Part shown: in pieces, positions 1 through 7,135 of the stretch
Numbering within the stretch: the stretch's first letter is position 1
Layout of the letters: each line of letters begins with the position of its first letter
From: Thermoplasmatota archaeon
Lineage (GTDB): Archaea; Thermoplasmatota; Penumbrarchaeia; Penumbrarchaeales; Penumbrarchaeaceae
Direction: 5' to 3'
Assembly: GCA_016929175.1 (NCBI GenBank)
Contig: JAFGJI010000290.1
Span: 1 to 10,603 of the forward strand
DNA length: 10,603 bases
Notes under the pieces: model-generated
Told to the model about the DNA's origin: nothing
The model's input: only the letters and a program-made list of their open reading frames with translations
The model's database searches: none
Made by a program: the position numbers and the translations under genes

Positions 1-43
1 ATCCCGGAATAAATCGGGTGATTAGTACTTTAACGTTGTTCAT
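1..43 (-). CDS. Possible N-terminus of a 2-hydroxyacid dehydrogenase (glyoxylate reductase-like), cut by window edge
   Basis: An ATG at 41-43 opens a frame that runs off the left edge after 14 complete codons, reading MNNVKVLITRFIPG. The pattern K-V-L-I-T-R-x-I-P is what I recall at the start of archaeal glyoxylate/hydroxypyruvate reductases (D-2-hydroxyacid dehydrogenase family), where it forms the first beta strand of the substrate domain. A TATA-like AATAAAG lies about 23 nt upstream of the ATG, which would suit a leaderless transcript, and a weak GGCGG lies near the start. Only 14 residues are visible, so the assignment depends on pattern memory and could be chance. Confidence 0.35.
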   Translation of the reverse strand, partial: MNNVKVLITRFIPG

Positions 44-148
44 GATTTCCGCCAGATGTGACTTTATTCAGCGAGCATCTCCCTTTGGTTGTATCTTTCG
101 TAAGTCCTTTTTTGATCCGATCTTTGCAAGTGGATTCATGAGCATTGA

Positions 149-167
149 TATCTGTTCATGACAGATA
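149..167 (-). terminator. Hairpin downstream of the surface-protein gene
   Basis: A perfect 7-bp inverted repeat (TATCTGT / ACAGATA) with a 5-nt loop starts 36 nt after the stop codon of the FN3 protein gene. No clear U-tract follows on the minus strand, so a termination role is only suggested by its position. The rest of 44-203 holds no convincing coding sequence. The frame that overlaps it from 286 is antiparallel-frame noise inside the end of the large gene. Confidence 0.3.
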
Positions 168-203
168 ACAAATATTGGCCTGGTATCGAAAGGTATGGAC
201 ATC

Positions 204-3200
204 CTATTCCCATTTTTCATCATCATCAGGATGATCGACGGATGGACTTTTCTGAATGGTGTTAAAGTCGTATGAGGGAGGTTCATATTCAGCGTCCTGA
301 GAACTCATTTCATCCTCATCCTCTCTTCTTCCCCTCCTGTAGATCAGGAACATACCGATAACGAGCAGGATAAGCAATATAAGTACTATCGGAATGACGA
401 TCAGAAGCCAGTTCACTTCTTTTATTTCCTCATCGTCATCACCGGCAATACCCTCGAGCTTCCCGCTCACCTTGCTGGAGGGAACACTCTCGTGAACTTC
501 ATTGAAAGCGGTAACGTAGTAGAAATACTCGCGGTCTAAAACTACATCCTCATCGGTCCAGGATAGTTCGGATGAGGATACCCAATCAACAGATTCGAAC
601 TGGCCGTCCTCCCTGAGACTCCGATATATACGGTATCCGGTTATATCCATCCCCCCGTCATCCTCAGGTACGTTCCAGCTCAACGTTATATTGTTCTCGT
701 CTTTCTCCAGGGTCAGATTCCTCGGAGGCGTCGGAGGATCGGTCTGAACAGGCAGCTTGAAAGGATAACCCCATACACTGTCCGACTTCACGGATTCACC
801 GATGCTGTTCAGAGCTGTCACGTAATACGAGTATGTCATTCCATTTTCGACACTCGTATCGTTGAACTCCAGCACGTTCGGGCCTATATCGGAGATATGA
901 ACATTATCGCGATAGACCACATATCCGATGATAGATGAACCCGCATCGGAAAGAGGAGGTTCCCAGAAGATATGAACGAAACCGGAACCATACCATACAG
1001 TTATCATGGTTGGGGACGACGATATTCCTTTGGGCATGGCCTGGAGAGGCCCGATGATATCTGATACGCCCACCATGTTCAAAGCGGATATGGAATAATT
1101 GTAGAGTTCACCGTTGAGAACGTCTCTGTCCTGATAGGTCAGATCACCGCCGGCGGGTATCTCTTTCTTCATATCATCCACCCCGCCCCCGCTACGATAC
1201 AGGTAGTAATACTGTATCCGAGAACCACCATTGTCAAGAGGCTGTTCCCAGGAGATGTTGACGTATCCGTTACCCGGCTCCACGGTGAAGTTCGCGGGCG
1301 GTTGCGGGAATGTCATCGGTGTTGCGGATATCTGATTGCTGGGCCGAGATGTCCCAACATCCGAAACGGAAGTGACGTTGTAGGTGTATGTGATACCGTT
1401 CGTGACCGATGTGTCGTTGTATTCCAACACTTCGGCATCCGGTTCCGCAACTATTTCGCTCTCGACAAGTACCGAGCCTCTGTGGATCTGATATTTCAAG
1501 ACCGGGGAGCCACCATCGTTCTCGGGCGCAAGCCATGAGAGATGTATGAACCCGTTCCCAGAGATGCATGTCAGGTTCATGGGCGAGGTGGGGGCGGTGT
1601 TGTAAGTAGCAGACACTATCTCTGAAGGCATTGATTCCCCGACAACATTGGTGGCCGTGACGTAATAGTAATATGTTTCTCCGATCCTGATCTCCCTGTC
1701 CTGATACGAGTTCTTGATCACATCGATCCTCTTGAAATATTCCATACTGTCGATATCGGTTCCACGATAGAGATCATAAGCTGTCACTCTCGTCCCTCCG
1801 TCATCTTTCGGAGGTTCCCATGATATCAGAATACCGTCTTCCGTTACCAATGTGGAAATGTTCATAGGAGGAGAAGGAACTACCAGAGGGGTAATTGTCA
1901 AGATATTACTATAGGTAGATTCTCCAATTTTATTAACAGCGGATACTTTATAATTGTATTCGATACCGTTCGAAACATTATCGTCACGATACCAGTTTTG
2001 TTCCTTGGATACAGATAAAAGATATTGAAATGTTGAAGATGAAGATATCATACGGTATATGCGGTATTCGATGATCTCTTCTCCTCCGTTGTCTGCAGGA
2101 GGTATCCAGGATATGTTAGTATACGAATGACCGCTATCAATGGAATTCAAATATGGTGGGTCCGGAGGGGTTTTACCGAGAATTACGAGAACCATTTGAC
2201 CAATCTCTGAAAAGTATTCAGAGATCAGTATTTCACTATTTGGCAGTATTATCGGTGAATATGAATTGGCCCAATTGAAAAAAGGTCTTTTCCATATAAT
2301 ATTACCATTTTTATCAAGCATATACCGATATTCATAGCCAATAAAGAATATGTTTCCATCGGAATCAACAGTTATTGTTTTCGATTTAACTGTTACGTCC
2401 CTTTGCCATTTCAATGTTCCGTTTGGATATATACAATATAATTTAGATCCTGATCCGGGTACAACGATCGAACCATCTGGACATATACATGGAGCAGTAT
2501 CTGGAATATTATCATCAACAGGAATGCTCCATCTCAAAGAACCATTCGGATAATATGCACTGATATTGCCCGCCAGGGTAAAAGTTGTTTTTTCATGATC
2601 GATCATTACATATGCGTCATATGATAGATCGTTGGTCCATTTAATAGATCCATTCGCTGCAATTGAAATACATTTATAGAAAGGTGCATTATTGACACGG
2701 TAAGAATATGAAAAATAGACAGCACCATCTGGATCAACTGCTGGTGGGTACGATGGATTAACATTGCAGGAGCGGTAAGAATATGTAGTGCTCCATTTCT
2801 CGTTACCATCAATATCATAAGCTGATATGATGTTTCCGGATATGCAGTATATACATTGTTTGTTACAATCCAAAATGAATTGTTGACATGATGGCCCTGA
2901 TATTCTTTCATTAACCGAACCGTTTGAGGTATGGATACCTGTCAATTTATTATTGCTGCAGAAAAATAAGGTACCATTATAATAGATTGGTTGTAAAGAT
3001 AATCCATAACCGGTCTTCCATTTTTCAGTTCCATTGAGATAGTAACAGCATAAATTATTGTTGCGGTCATTGAAGTATATCATGCCCTCATTGTCAACGG
3101 TCATCCATCGGATATAATAACTAAATTCTATGCTCCCGATAACAGACCTTATTCTGCCTGGATTGCCGGTCGCATTGGACGGGCTCTGTCCGGTGTGCTC

Positions 3201-3386
3201 CTGGTCAAATTGATGCATGGGCCAGATCGATGTGTTTGAGGGGATTGGATATGTTAAAGGAATATCTTTCTCTGTATTTTCCAGGATGTCATTATTTGTA
3301 TAAGTACCAATATTTATGAAAGACGATGAGATCAGAAATGATATAAGAATGATCGGTATCAACTGCATCATGATTCCGTGTCTCAT
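204..3386 (-). CDS. Large surface protein: signal peptide, PQQ-type beta-propeller, six FN3 domains, C-terminal membrane anchor
   Basis: This 1060-residue protein is exported and anchored. Residues 7-25 form a hydrophobic signal segment. Residues about 90-370 carry propeller-blade motifs of the PQQ type: repeated N/D-G-x-x-x-W (W123, W198, W250, W286, W327, W365) alternating with D-x-D/E-G-x-[IV]-[YFV]. Six FN3 domains follow at about 406-500, 503-595, 599-690, 692-785, 787-880 and 884-978, each with the S/F-W-x-x-P...DGG/DAG...Y-x-[IV]-[YH]-R signature. Residues 993-1016 are a strong transmembrane helix followed by RRGRR, so the 44-residue acidic tail should be cytoplasmic and the rest outside. 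Many N-x-S/T sequons suit a glycosylated archaeal surface protein. GGGGTG lies 7 nt before the ATG. The propeller may bind a ligand or partner, but no catalytic residues are evident. Composition shifts sharply inside the gene near 1880. The architecture is secure; the function is unknown. Confidence 0.9.
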   Translation of the reverse strand: MRHGIMMQLIPIILISFLISSSFINIGTYTNNDILENTEKDIPLTYPIPSNTSIWPMHQFDQEHTGQSPSNATGNPGRIRSVIGSIEFSYYIRWMTVDNEGMIYFNDRNNNLCCYYLNGTEKWKTGYGLSLQPIYYNGTLFFCSNNKLTGIHTSNGSVNERISGPSCQQFILDCNKQCIYCISGNIISAYDIDGNEKWSTTYSYRSCNVNPSYPPAVDPDGAVYFSYSYRVNNAPFYKCISIAANGSIKWTNDLSYDAYVMIDHEKTTFTLAGNISAYYPNGSLRWSIPVDDNIPDTAPCICPDGSIVVPGSGSKLYCIYPNGTLKWQRDVTVKSKTITVDSDGNIFFIGYEYRYMLDKNGNIIWKRPFFNWANSYSPIILPNSEILISEYFSEIGQMVLVILGKTPPDPPYLNSIDSGHSYTNISWIPPADNGGEEIIEYRIYRMISSSSTFQYLLSVSKEQNWYRDDNVSNGIEYNYKVSAVNKIGESTYSNILTITPLVVPSPPMNISTLVTEDGILISWEPPKDDGGTRVTAYDLYRGTDIDSMEYFKRIDVIKNSYQDREIRIGETYYYYVTATNVVGESMPSEIVSATYNTAPTSPMNLTCISGNGFIHLSWLAPENDGGSPVLKYQIHRGSVLVESEIVAEPDAEVLEYNDTSVTNGITYTYNVTSVSDVGTSRPSNQISATPMTFPQPPANFTVEPGNGYVNISWEQPLDNGGSRIQYYYLYRSGGGVDDMKKEIPAGGDLTYQDRDVLNGELYNYSISALNMVGVSDIIGPLQAMPKGISSSPTMITVWYGSGFVHIFWEPPLSDAGSSIIGYVVYRDNVHISDIGPNVLEFNDTSVENGMTYSYYVTALNSIGESVKSDSVWGYPFKLPVQTDPPTPPRNLTLEKDENNITLSWNVPEDDGGMDITGYRIYRSLREDGQFESVDWVSSSELSWTDEDVVLDREYFYYVTAFNEVHESVPSSKVSGKLEGIAGDDDEEIKEVNWLLIVIPIVLILLILLVIGMFLIYRRGRREDEDEMSSQDAEYEPPSYDFNTIQKSPSVDHPDDDEKWE
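453..2171 (-). repeat. Six tandem fibronectin type III domain repeats
   Basis: Six units of about 95 codons each occupy residues 406-978 of the surface protein. Units 3, 4 and 5 resemble each other most: each begins with G-[NS]-G-[FY]-[IV]-x-[IL]-[SF]-W, and units 3 and 5 share E-[YF]-N-D-T-S-V-x-N-G near the middle. This suggests that the inner units arose by recent tandem duplication. Unit 1 (about 1886-2171) is AT-rich like the propeller half, whereas units 2-6 are much richer in GC. Confidence 0.85.
2277..3104 (-). repeat. PQQ/quinoprotein-type propeller blade repeats
   Basis: Within residues about 95-370 of the surface protein, short strands of the form D/P-x-G-x-[IV]-x-F/V alternate with N-G-x-[ELI]-x-W turns every 36-75 residues. 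That is the tryptophan-docking pattern of PQQ-like propellers of the BamB type. About seven blades can be counted, one of them without its tryptophan (N155-G-S). I see no set of residues that would argue for a bound PQQ cofactor, so a structural or binding propeller is more likely than a dehydrogenase. Confidence 0.7.
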
Positions 3387-3393
3387 TTTTCAA

Positions 3394-3427
3394 CACCCCA
3401 CTTTTAACTTTTTTTTTAGTATTTAAT
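3394..3427 (-). promoter_or_regulatory. TATA-like box and Shine-Dalgarno site of the surface-protein gene
   Basis: On the minus strand ATTAAATACT (3418-3427) is a possible archaeal box A, followed by an A-tract and a GGGGTG ribosome-binding site (3394-3399) 7 nt before the ATG. A start 24-28 nt after the box would fall on or just before the GGGGTG, so either the leader is very short or the box is not used. The ribosome-binding site is the firmer of the two. Confidence 0.4.
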
Positions 3428-3452
3428 GAGTTTATGTTCATGAAACAGCAAA

Positions 3453-3479
3453 GGAACCGGTATCGTTAATGCCGGTTCC
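3453..3479 (-). terminator. Hairpin between the propeller-like gene and the surface-protein gene
   Basis: GGAACCGG and CCGGTTCC form a perfect 8-bp GC-rich stem around an 11-nt loop, starting 15 nt after the stop codon of the upstream propeller-like gene. It is the strongest inverted repeat in the left half. The downstream minus strand (tttgctgttt) is only moderately U-rich. It may end or attenuate the operon transcript before the surface-protein gene. A palindromic protein-binding site is an alternative. Confidence 0.4.
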
Positions 3480-3494
3480 AATATCTGGATCATA

Positions 3495-4826
3495 TCAGGG
3501 ATCTCTTGCATAGAATACGGTTTTATCATCCCTTTGCCATACAACATGCGAATAGGTCGGATCTATTGATATCACGCTAACGTCAACATGTAAATCGGTT
3601 TCTTCGGTTGAAGTCCACTGTTCAGTAACATTCCAATTACCTGAAGTGACAAAATAGATATCCGAATCATCTGTCCAGACTATTGAAACGGGTAAAGTGG
3701 AATCTTCCAGCATGGCAATAGCCACACAGCGTAGAATAGCTGAAGTTGATGGACCGTTGGTAGTGTTTATGGTATATACCGTGGGACTGCTGTTCAGACT
3801 ATCATCTGAATATGCATACTTCACTTCGTTATTTTCATCTGCATGATGCCATACGATCCATACGGTTCCTTGACCTGTTTGAACGTTAGGATGACCCGGC
3901 CCTCCGCCTGGACCCGAACATGTTATGTCGGGATAGCCGATCTCGGAATCATTACTATCATTATCAAGATCATATGGCCCCACATTATACCGTGTATATG
4001 TGGCATTGGATGACACCCAACCGGACTGAACTTGTACATAATTCATGGAAGAAAGATATGCATCATACACGATATGAACCTCGCAATCTCCTCCACTGAT
4101 ATACGTGCAAGCAACTGCGGGATGTCTGTAGGAACCTGGCGATCCTGATATGATTGTATTTATTTGTATTGTGGGACCGCCATCTGTGTAATAACTGGTA
4201 TACATTTTAATTTCCCAATTATAGCAGTCATCCATTCTTTGCCAAACAATATTCCAGTAGTGATGATAATTCTGGCCATAGCCTTCACCTGTTCGAAGCG
4301 TGTCTATCTTGGGATAAATGTTATCATTAAGATCCTCATTTTCTGAAATATCGATAACACTACCCCAGTTTTCAGAGGGTGAGTAATATTTTGTACATGC
4401 TTTTATTTGCCATGGACTATTTGCGTCAATTCTTTCTTGCCATACAGCAATAATTAGAATTCTATTTTCAGAACCTTCCAACATTATCCTCACATCGGGA
4501 TAATCTTGTTGGTTGGAACTGGCTGAGACCCATTCATATCCTTGCCAATTAACACCATCATTTGCTGAATATATGAATCTAATGTTGAATTCATCTGTAA
4601 CACTGTTATATTTTGATGCAACACATACAACTAGCGATGCGTGTGAATCATCGGCAGGATGCAATGCATCCCCCCCGGGATCCTCTGAATCCACCCCCAT
4701 TATCGCATTTTCATTAGATTTGGCCAATACCAATTGAGGTAACATTAAACTCAATATAATCACAATATTCATTATCATTGTACCCACAAAGTATACCTGA
4801 CCTTTTACATTTTTTTCTTTATTCAT
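3495..4826 (-). CDS. Secreted beta-propeller-like protein with variant Asp-box (sialidase/BNR-type fold suspected)
   Basis: The 443-residue product has a signal peptide (hydrophobic 17-35, likely cleavage after V-L-A) and no later membrane segment, so it should be released or held by partners. A strand motif of the form [IV]-V-W followed by charged residues and an aromatic strand recurs at about 129, 195, 254 (with Y for W), 326, 384 and 430, which suggests a six-bladed propeller. Residues 87-94 (S-A-N-D-G-V-N-W) match the Asp-box pattern S-x-D-x-G-x-T-W except that the aspartate is one position late. I cannot identify a sialidase arginine triad or any other active site, so carbohydrate binding or a structural role is as likely as hydrolysis. 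The gene starts 24 bp after the C13-like gene with a strong Shine-Dalgarno site, implying one transcript. It is AT-rich (19/60 GC in 4201-4260). Confidence 0.75.
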   Translation of the reverse strand: MNKEKNVKGQVYFVGTMIMNIVIILSLMLPQLVLAKSNENAIMGVDSEDPGGDALHPADDSHASLVVCVASKYNSVTDEFNIRFIYSANDGVNWQGYEWVSASSNQQDYPDVRIMLEGSENRILIIAVWQERIDANSPWQIKACTKYYSPSENWGSVIDISENEDLNDNIYPKIDTLRTGEGYGQNYHHYWNIVWQRMDDCYNWEIKMYTSYYTDGGPTIQINTIISGSPGSYRHPAVACTYISGGDCEVHIVYDAYLSSMNYVQVQSGWVSSNATYTRYNVGPYDLDNDSNDSEIGYPDITCSGPGGGPGHPNVQTGQGTVWIVWHHADENNEVKYAYSDDSLNSSPTVYTINTTNGPSTSAILRCVAIAMLEDSTLPVSIVWTDDSDIYFVTSGNWNVTEQWTSTEETDLHVDVSVISIDPTYSHVVWQRDDKTVFYARDP

Positions 4827-4830
4827 TTCT

Positions 4831-4838
4831 TCACCTCT
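4831..4838 (-). promoter_or_regulatory. Shine-Dalgarno site of the secreted propeller-like gene
   Basis: AGAGGTGA lies 4 nt before the ATG at 4824-4826 and matches the archaeal anti-Shine-Dalgarno core. It fixes this start and supports translation from a transcript shared with the gene whose stop codon is at 4851-4853. Confidence 0.75.
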
Positions 4839-4850
4839 TTTCCTCTTTTT

Positions 4851-5594
4851 TTATCCGATGAGAACAGGATCCTGAACAAGCACCTCCGGCCTCTGCATTT
4901 CACTCCAGTATGCCTCACTGAATGACACGGCCCCATTATCATCCAGGTCAGCATTGGGATCGCTCAACCCTCTCGCAATGTTGAACTGATCGACCTCATA
5001 GGTCCTATCCGGATCCATAGAACATATCACGGTCCGATGATCATCCGATAGATCCGACGCTGCCATCGCTGAATGGTTGCCGTTCAATATCAGTGTCAAA
5101 TGCTGATATTCGGTCTGGTCCAGCATCGAGTCAAAATAACAGGAGGTGATGTCCCCGTCGGAAAACTGGAAGGCGGGAACATTGTTGATCATCTTCTCAT
5201 GGTCGTATACATAGATCACAGGGTCGCTGGTGGTGGTCGAAGTTGTCTGGAGCCATGAGATGGAGGATAGTATGTTGGTAACGTTCGGGAGACCGTCATG
5301 TCCGCTCATCGAGCTATCGGTCAAGTATGCTATTTCATCCTCGTCATAACCTTCATCCAGTAGATATTGGTAGAACATATCTGCCTTGTCGAGTTCATGC
5401 TGGTCCAGTCCTTCAAGGTCTGACACTATTATGATGGCGCATCTTGTCTCTGTGGGGTCAGCAGAGATCGTGTTTAAGAAGAATACAAGCGATACGATCG
5501 CTGCACAGAACAGTATACATGGTAAGTTTCTGTCCATACTCATCCAAAACAATAATATCGGACCTCGGGATATAAGAATTGTCCCCTTTTTCAT
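4851..5594 (-). CDS. Secreted legumain/C13-like protein with altered catalytic residues and an EF-hand-like loop
   Basis: The 247-residue frame has a hydrophobic export segment at 23-45 and then a caspase/legumain-type pattern. A first strand CAIIIVSD (52-59) is followed by a helix, then G-Y-D-E-D-E-I-A-Y-L (82-91), as in 'long gap, then address next tool' archaeal C13 peptidases. The strand VIYVYDHEKM (126-135) sits where active members have [FY]-x-D-H-G. LILNGNHS (168-175) sits where they have the catalytic A-C-x-S-G. His132 is kept, but the following glycine is Glu133 and the cysteine position reads Asn171, so proteolysis is doubtful. Residues 216-227 (D, D218, N220, G221, E227) form a full EF-hand-type calcium loop at the place where the family often has D-x-N-x-D-G-x-[VL]-S. 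The start is uncertain: upstream TATA-like boxes favour M18 (5541-5543) or M20 (5535-5537), which give a more typical signal peptide. It is co-directional with, and probably in one operon with, the propeller-like gene. Confidence 0.65.
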   Translation of the reverse strand: MKKGTILISRGPILLFWMSMDRNLPCILFCAAIVSLVFFLNTISADPTETRCAIIIVSDLEGLDQHELDKADMFYQYLLDEGYDEDEIAYLTDSSMSGHDGLPNVTNILSSISWLQTTSTTTSDPVIYVYDHEKMINNVPAFQFSDGDITSCYFDSMLDQTEYQHLTLILNGNHSAMAASDLSDDHRTVICSMDPDRTYEVDQFNIARGLSDPNADLDDNGAVSFSEAYWSEMQRPEVLVQDPVLIG

Positions 5595-5616
5595 AAAAAC
5601 CCGTGAGCCTTTATAA
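5568..5616 (-). promoter_or_regulatory. Two TATA-like boxes upstream of the C13-like gene
   Basis: TTATAAAG (5609-5616) lies only about 18 nt before the first ATG at 5594, so a normal start site 24-28 nt downstream would fall inside that frame and exclude its first codon. A second box, TTATATCC (5568-5575), lies about 28 nt before ATG 5543, fitting leaderless translation from M18. Both favour a shorter protein than the longest frame. Confidence 0.45.
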
Positions 5617-5630
5617 GGGATCTTTAACTT

Positions 5631-6953
5631 TCATTTCTCGATGTTCCTGATCCGCTCCTTGAAGACCCTCTCCCTTTCCTCGGATTTTCTCAGATATAAG
5701 AGACCGAAACTCTTTGACCTTTCGAAATACCTGTACGCCATCTTCTCGTTACCTTTGGCGATCTGGACAAGGGCCATGTTGAAGTCCACCGCAGAAAGGC
5801 CTTCCATGTCTCCGCATTGCTCAAGTATCTTCCTTGCATTTCTCAGTGATCTCACGGCAGTTTCGATCCTCCCATTCATCGAATATACATCCGCAAGATT
5901 GATTGAAGCTATGGATATCATCCATGGCAGGTTTTCCTTCCTTGCTATCCTCAACGCATCCTTCCACAATGCGGTAGCCGACCTGCGGTCATCCTTCCTG
6001 AGATAGAGAACACCAAGGTTGTTGAGGACCGTAATTCTCAGAATGGGATTCTCTCTTTCGGAGAGAACGGCCAGACATGAATGGTATAATCGGGAAGCCT
6101 CATCCATCCTTCCGAGATCCTGTATTATATCCGCCTTTAACTTCCTCAGCAAAGATTTATGGACGGGTGTCTCTACAACCTCCATGACCTCATCCAGCAG
6201 TTCAACTGATCTAACTTCCTTATTCTCGTATACCAAGCACTGAATTAGACCTGTAAAACATAATACCCATACATTCATATCCAGAACGACAACGTTCGAG
6301 AGGACCGAACCATAAATACCCTTTGCTTTTTCGATATCCCCCTCCCTTCTTGCCCTCTCCGCATCAAAGATCATTGATCGGATGTCTTCAGCTGATACCT
6401 CTTTATCTCTGTTTCTCCGGATCGAGGGGATCCCGTAGATGCTCGACCTTTTCAATACATGTTCCAGTTCAAAAGTTGATGTATGGAATGTAGTTCCAAT
6501 TATTTCTTCAAAGTAACGGGAGAATTTCCGATCTCTTATATGAGATGTTATCCTCTCGATCACTTTCTCTATCGAGGATGTCTTTCTGAAAACGACATTG
6601 TCAACGATGCCGATAATATCATAAGGATCTCCTGGAGAAACGATCATCTTCGATATATCGATGGTCACCCCCTCGTCAAAGACATTTTTGGATCTCTTTT
6701 TGATCAGATCTTCCTTGATGGCAAGGAATTCTTTCTCACCATTTTTTGTGAGTTGTATGGATGAAAGACTTCCATATTCACTTCCTGTAGATCTTATCAT
6801 ATCATTCTTGACCAATTTGCTGAGAATATTGGATAGTGACCTGGCACTTATGCCAAGAGAATTTCCCAGCAGGTCCCTATCGATAAGATCCCGATCTTGC
6901 AGGATGCTCCCGATACCGAACAGGACCACATCCTCTCTCTTCATATCATCCAA
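5631..6953 (-). CDS. Winged-helix DNA-binding domain plus TPR repeats, probable transcriptional regulator
   Basis: The 440-residue product is cytoplasmic, with no signal or membrane segment. Residues about 8-80 look like a winged helix: helices at 8-18 and 23-33, a recognition-type helix I-S-A-R-S-L-S-N-I-L-S-K-L (35-47), and a wing ending in I-Q-L-T-K-N-G-E (66-73). A linker of about 110 residues follows. From 190 to the end come helical pairs with TPR spacing (about 192-225, 229-262, 266-297, 306-338, 347-378, 387-418); the clearest are L-N-N-L-G-V-L-Y (310-317) and N-L-A-D-V-Y (352-357). The layout resembles regulators in which TPRs sense a partner or ligand. The longest frame starts at TTG 6951-6953; ATG 6942-6944 three codons later is an equally good start. 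A strong TATA box lies upstream. Its stop is 36 bp from the C13-like gene, so it may regulate that locus, though this is positional inference. Confidence 0.75.
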   Translation of the reverse strand: MDDMKREDVVLFGIGSILQDRDLIDRDLLGNSLGISARSLSNILSKLVKNDMIRSTGSEYGSLSSIQLTKNGEKEFLAIKEDLIKKRSKNVFDEGVTIDISKMIVSPGDPYDIIGIVDNVVFRKTSSIEKVIERITSHIRDRKFSRYFEEIIGTTFHTSTFELEHVLKRSSIYGIPSIRRNRDKEVSAEDIRSMIFDAERARREGDIEKAKGIYGSVLSNVVVLDMNVWVLCFTGLIQCLVYENKEVRSVELLDEVMEVVETPVHKSLLRKLKADIIQDLGRMDEASRLYHSCLAVLSERENPILRITVLNNLGVLYLRKDDRRSATALWKDALRIARKENLPWMISIASINLADVYSMNGRIETAVRSLRNARKILEQCGDMEGLSAVDFNMALVQIAKGNEKMAYRYFERSKSFGLLYLRKSEERERVFKERIRNIEK

Positions 6954-6981
6954 TGTATCATTCTTCGATCAGGAGTGGGCG

Positions 6982-6989
6982 TATATAAA
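6982..6989 (-). promoter_or_regulatory. TATA box of the winged-helix/TPR gene
   Basis: TTTATATA on the minus strand is a near-consensus archaeal box A, preceded by a purine-rich GAAAGAAA that suits a BRE element. A start 24-28 nt downstream falls at about 6957-6962, giving a leader of 5-18 nt depending on whether TTG 6953 or ATG 6944 is used. This is the best promoter in the window. The remaining part of 6990-7135 shows no coding potential, only a small inverted repeat (GATCC/GGATC, 7120-7137) just at the end of the FKBP gene. Confidence 0.7.
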
Positions 6990-7135
6990 TTTCTTTCCTG
7001 TTCATAAGATGTGATTCCCAAATAAAAGAACCCAAACTCTCGAAGATCAATAAATGTAAAGATCACCCCATATGCCCTTTAAGAGATAATTGAGAGGATT
7101 TTTTTTGAAAGATCTCTACGATCCAAATGGATGGA

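Noticed and set aside
40..162. Repeated TTCATGA words at about 40, 135 and 155
   Set aside because: Three copies of a 7-base palindromic word with irregular spacing are too little to call a repeat array or operator set; one copy is part of a start codon context.
68..286. A 72-codon minus-strand frame across the 3' end of the surface-protein gene
   Set aside because: It overlaps the coding end of that gene, has no ribosome site or family resemblance, and its free part looks like ordinary spacer.
2606..2911. A 101-codon minus-strand frame
   Set aside because: It lies in another frame of the propeller region of the surface protein, and the repeated blade motifs belong to the main frame.
2172..3104. 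Assignment of the propeller as a PQQ-dependent dehydrogenase
   Set aside because: Only blade-docking motifs are visible, without cofactor or calcium ligands I could identify, so only the fold is claimed.
7099..7106. T-tract as a terminator for the FKBP gene
   Set aside because: On the transcribed strand it reads as an A-tract, and no plus-strand gene ends here.
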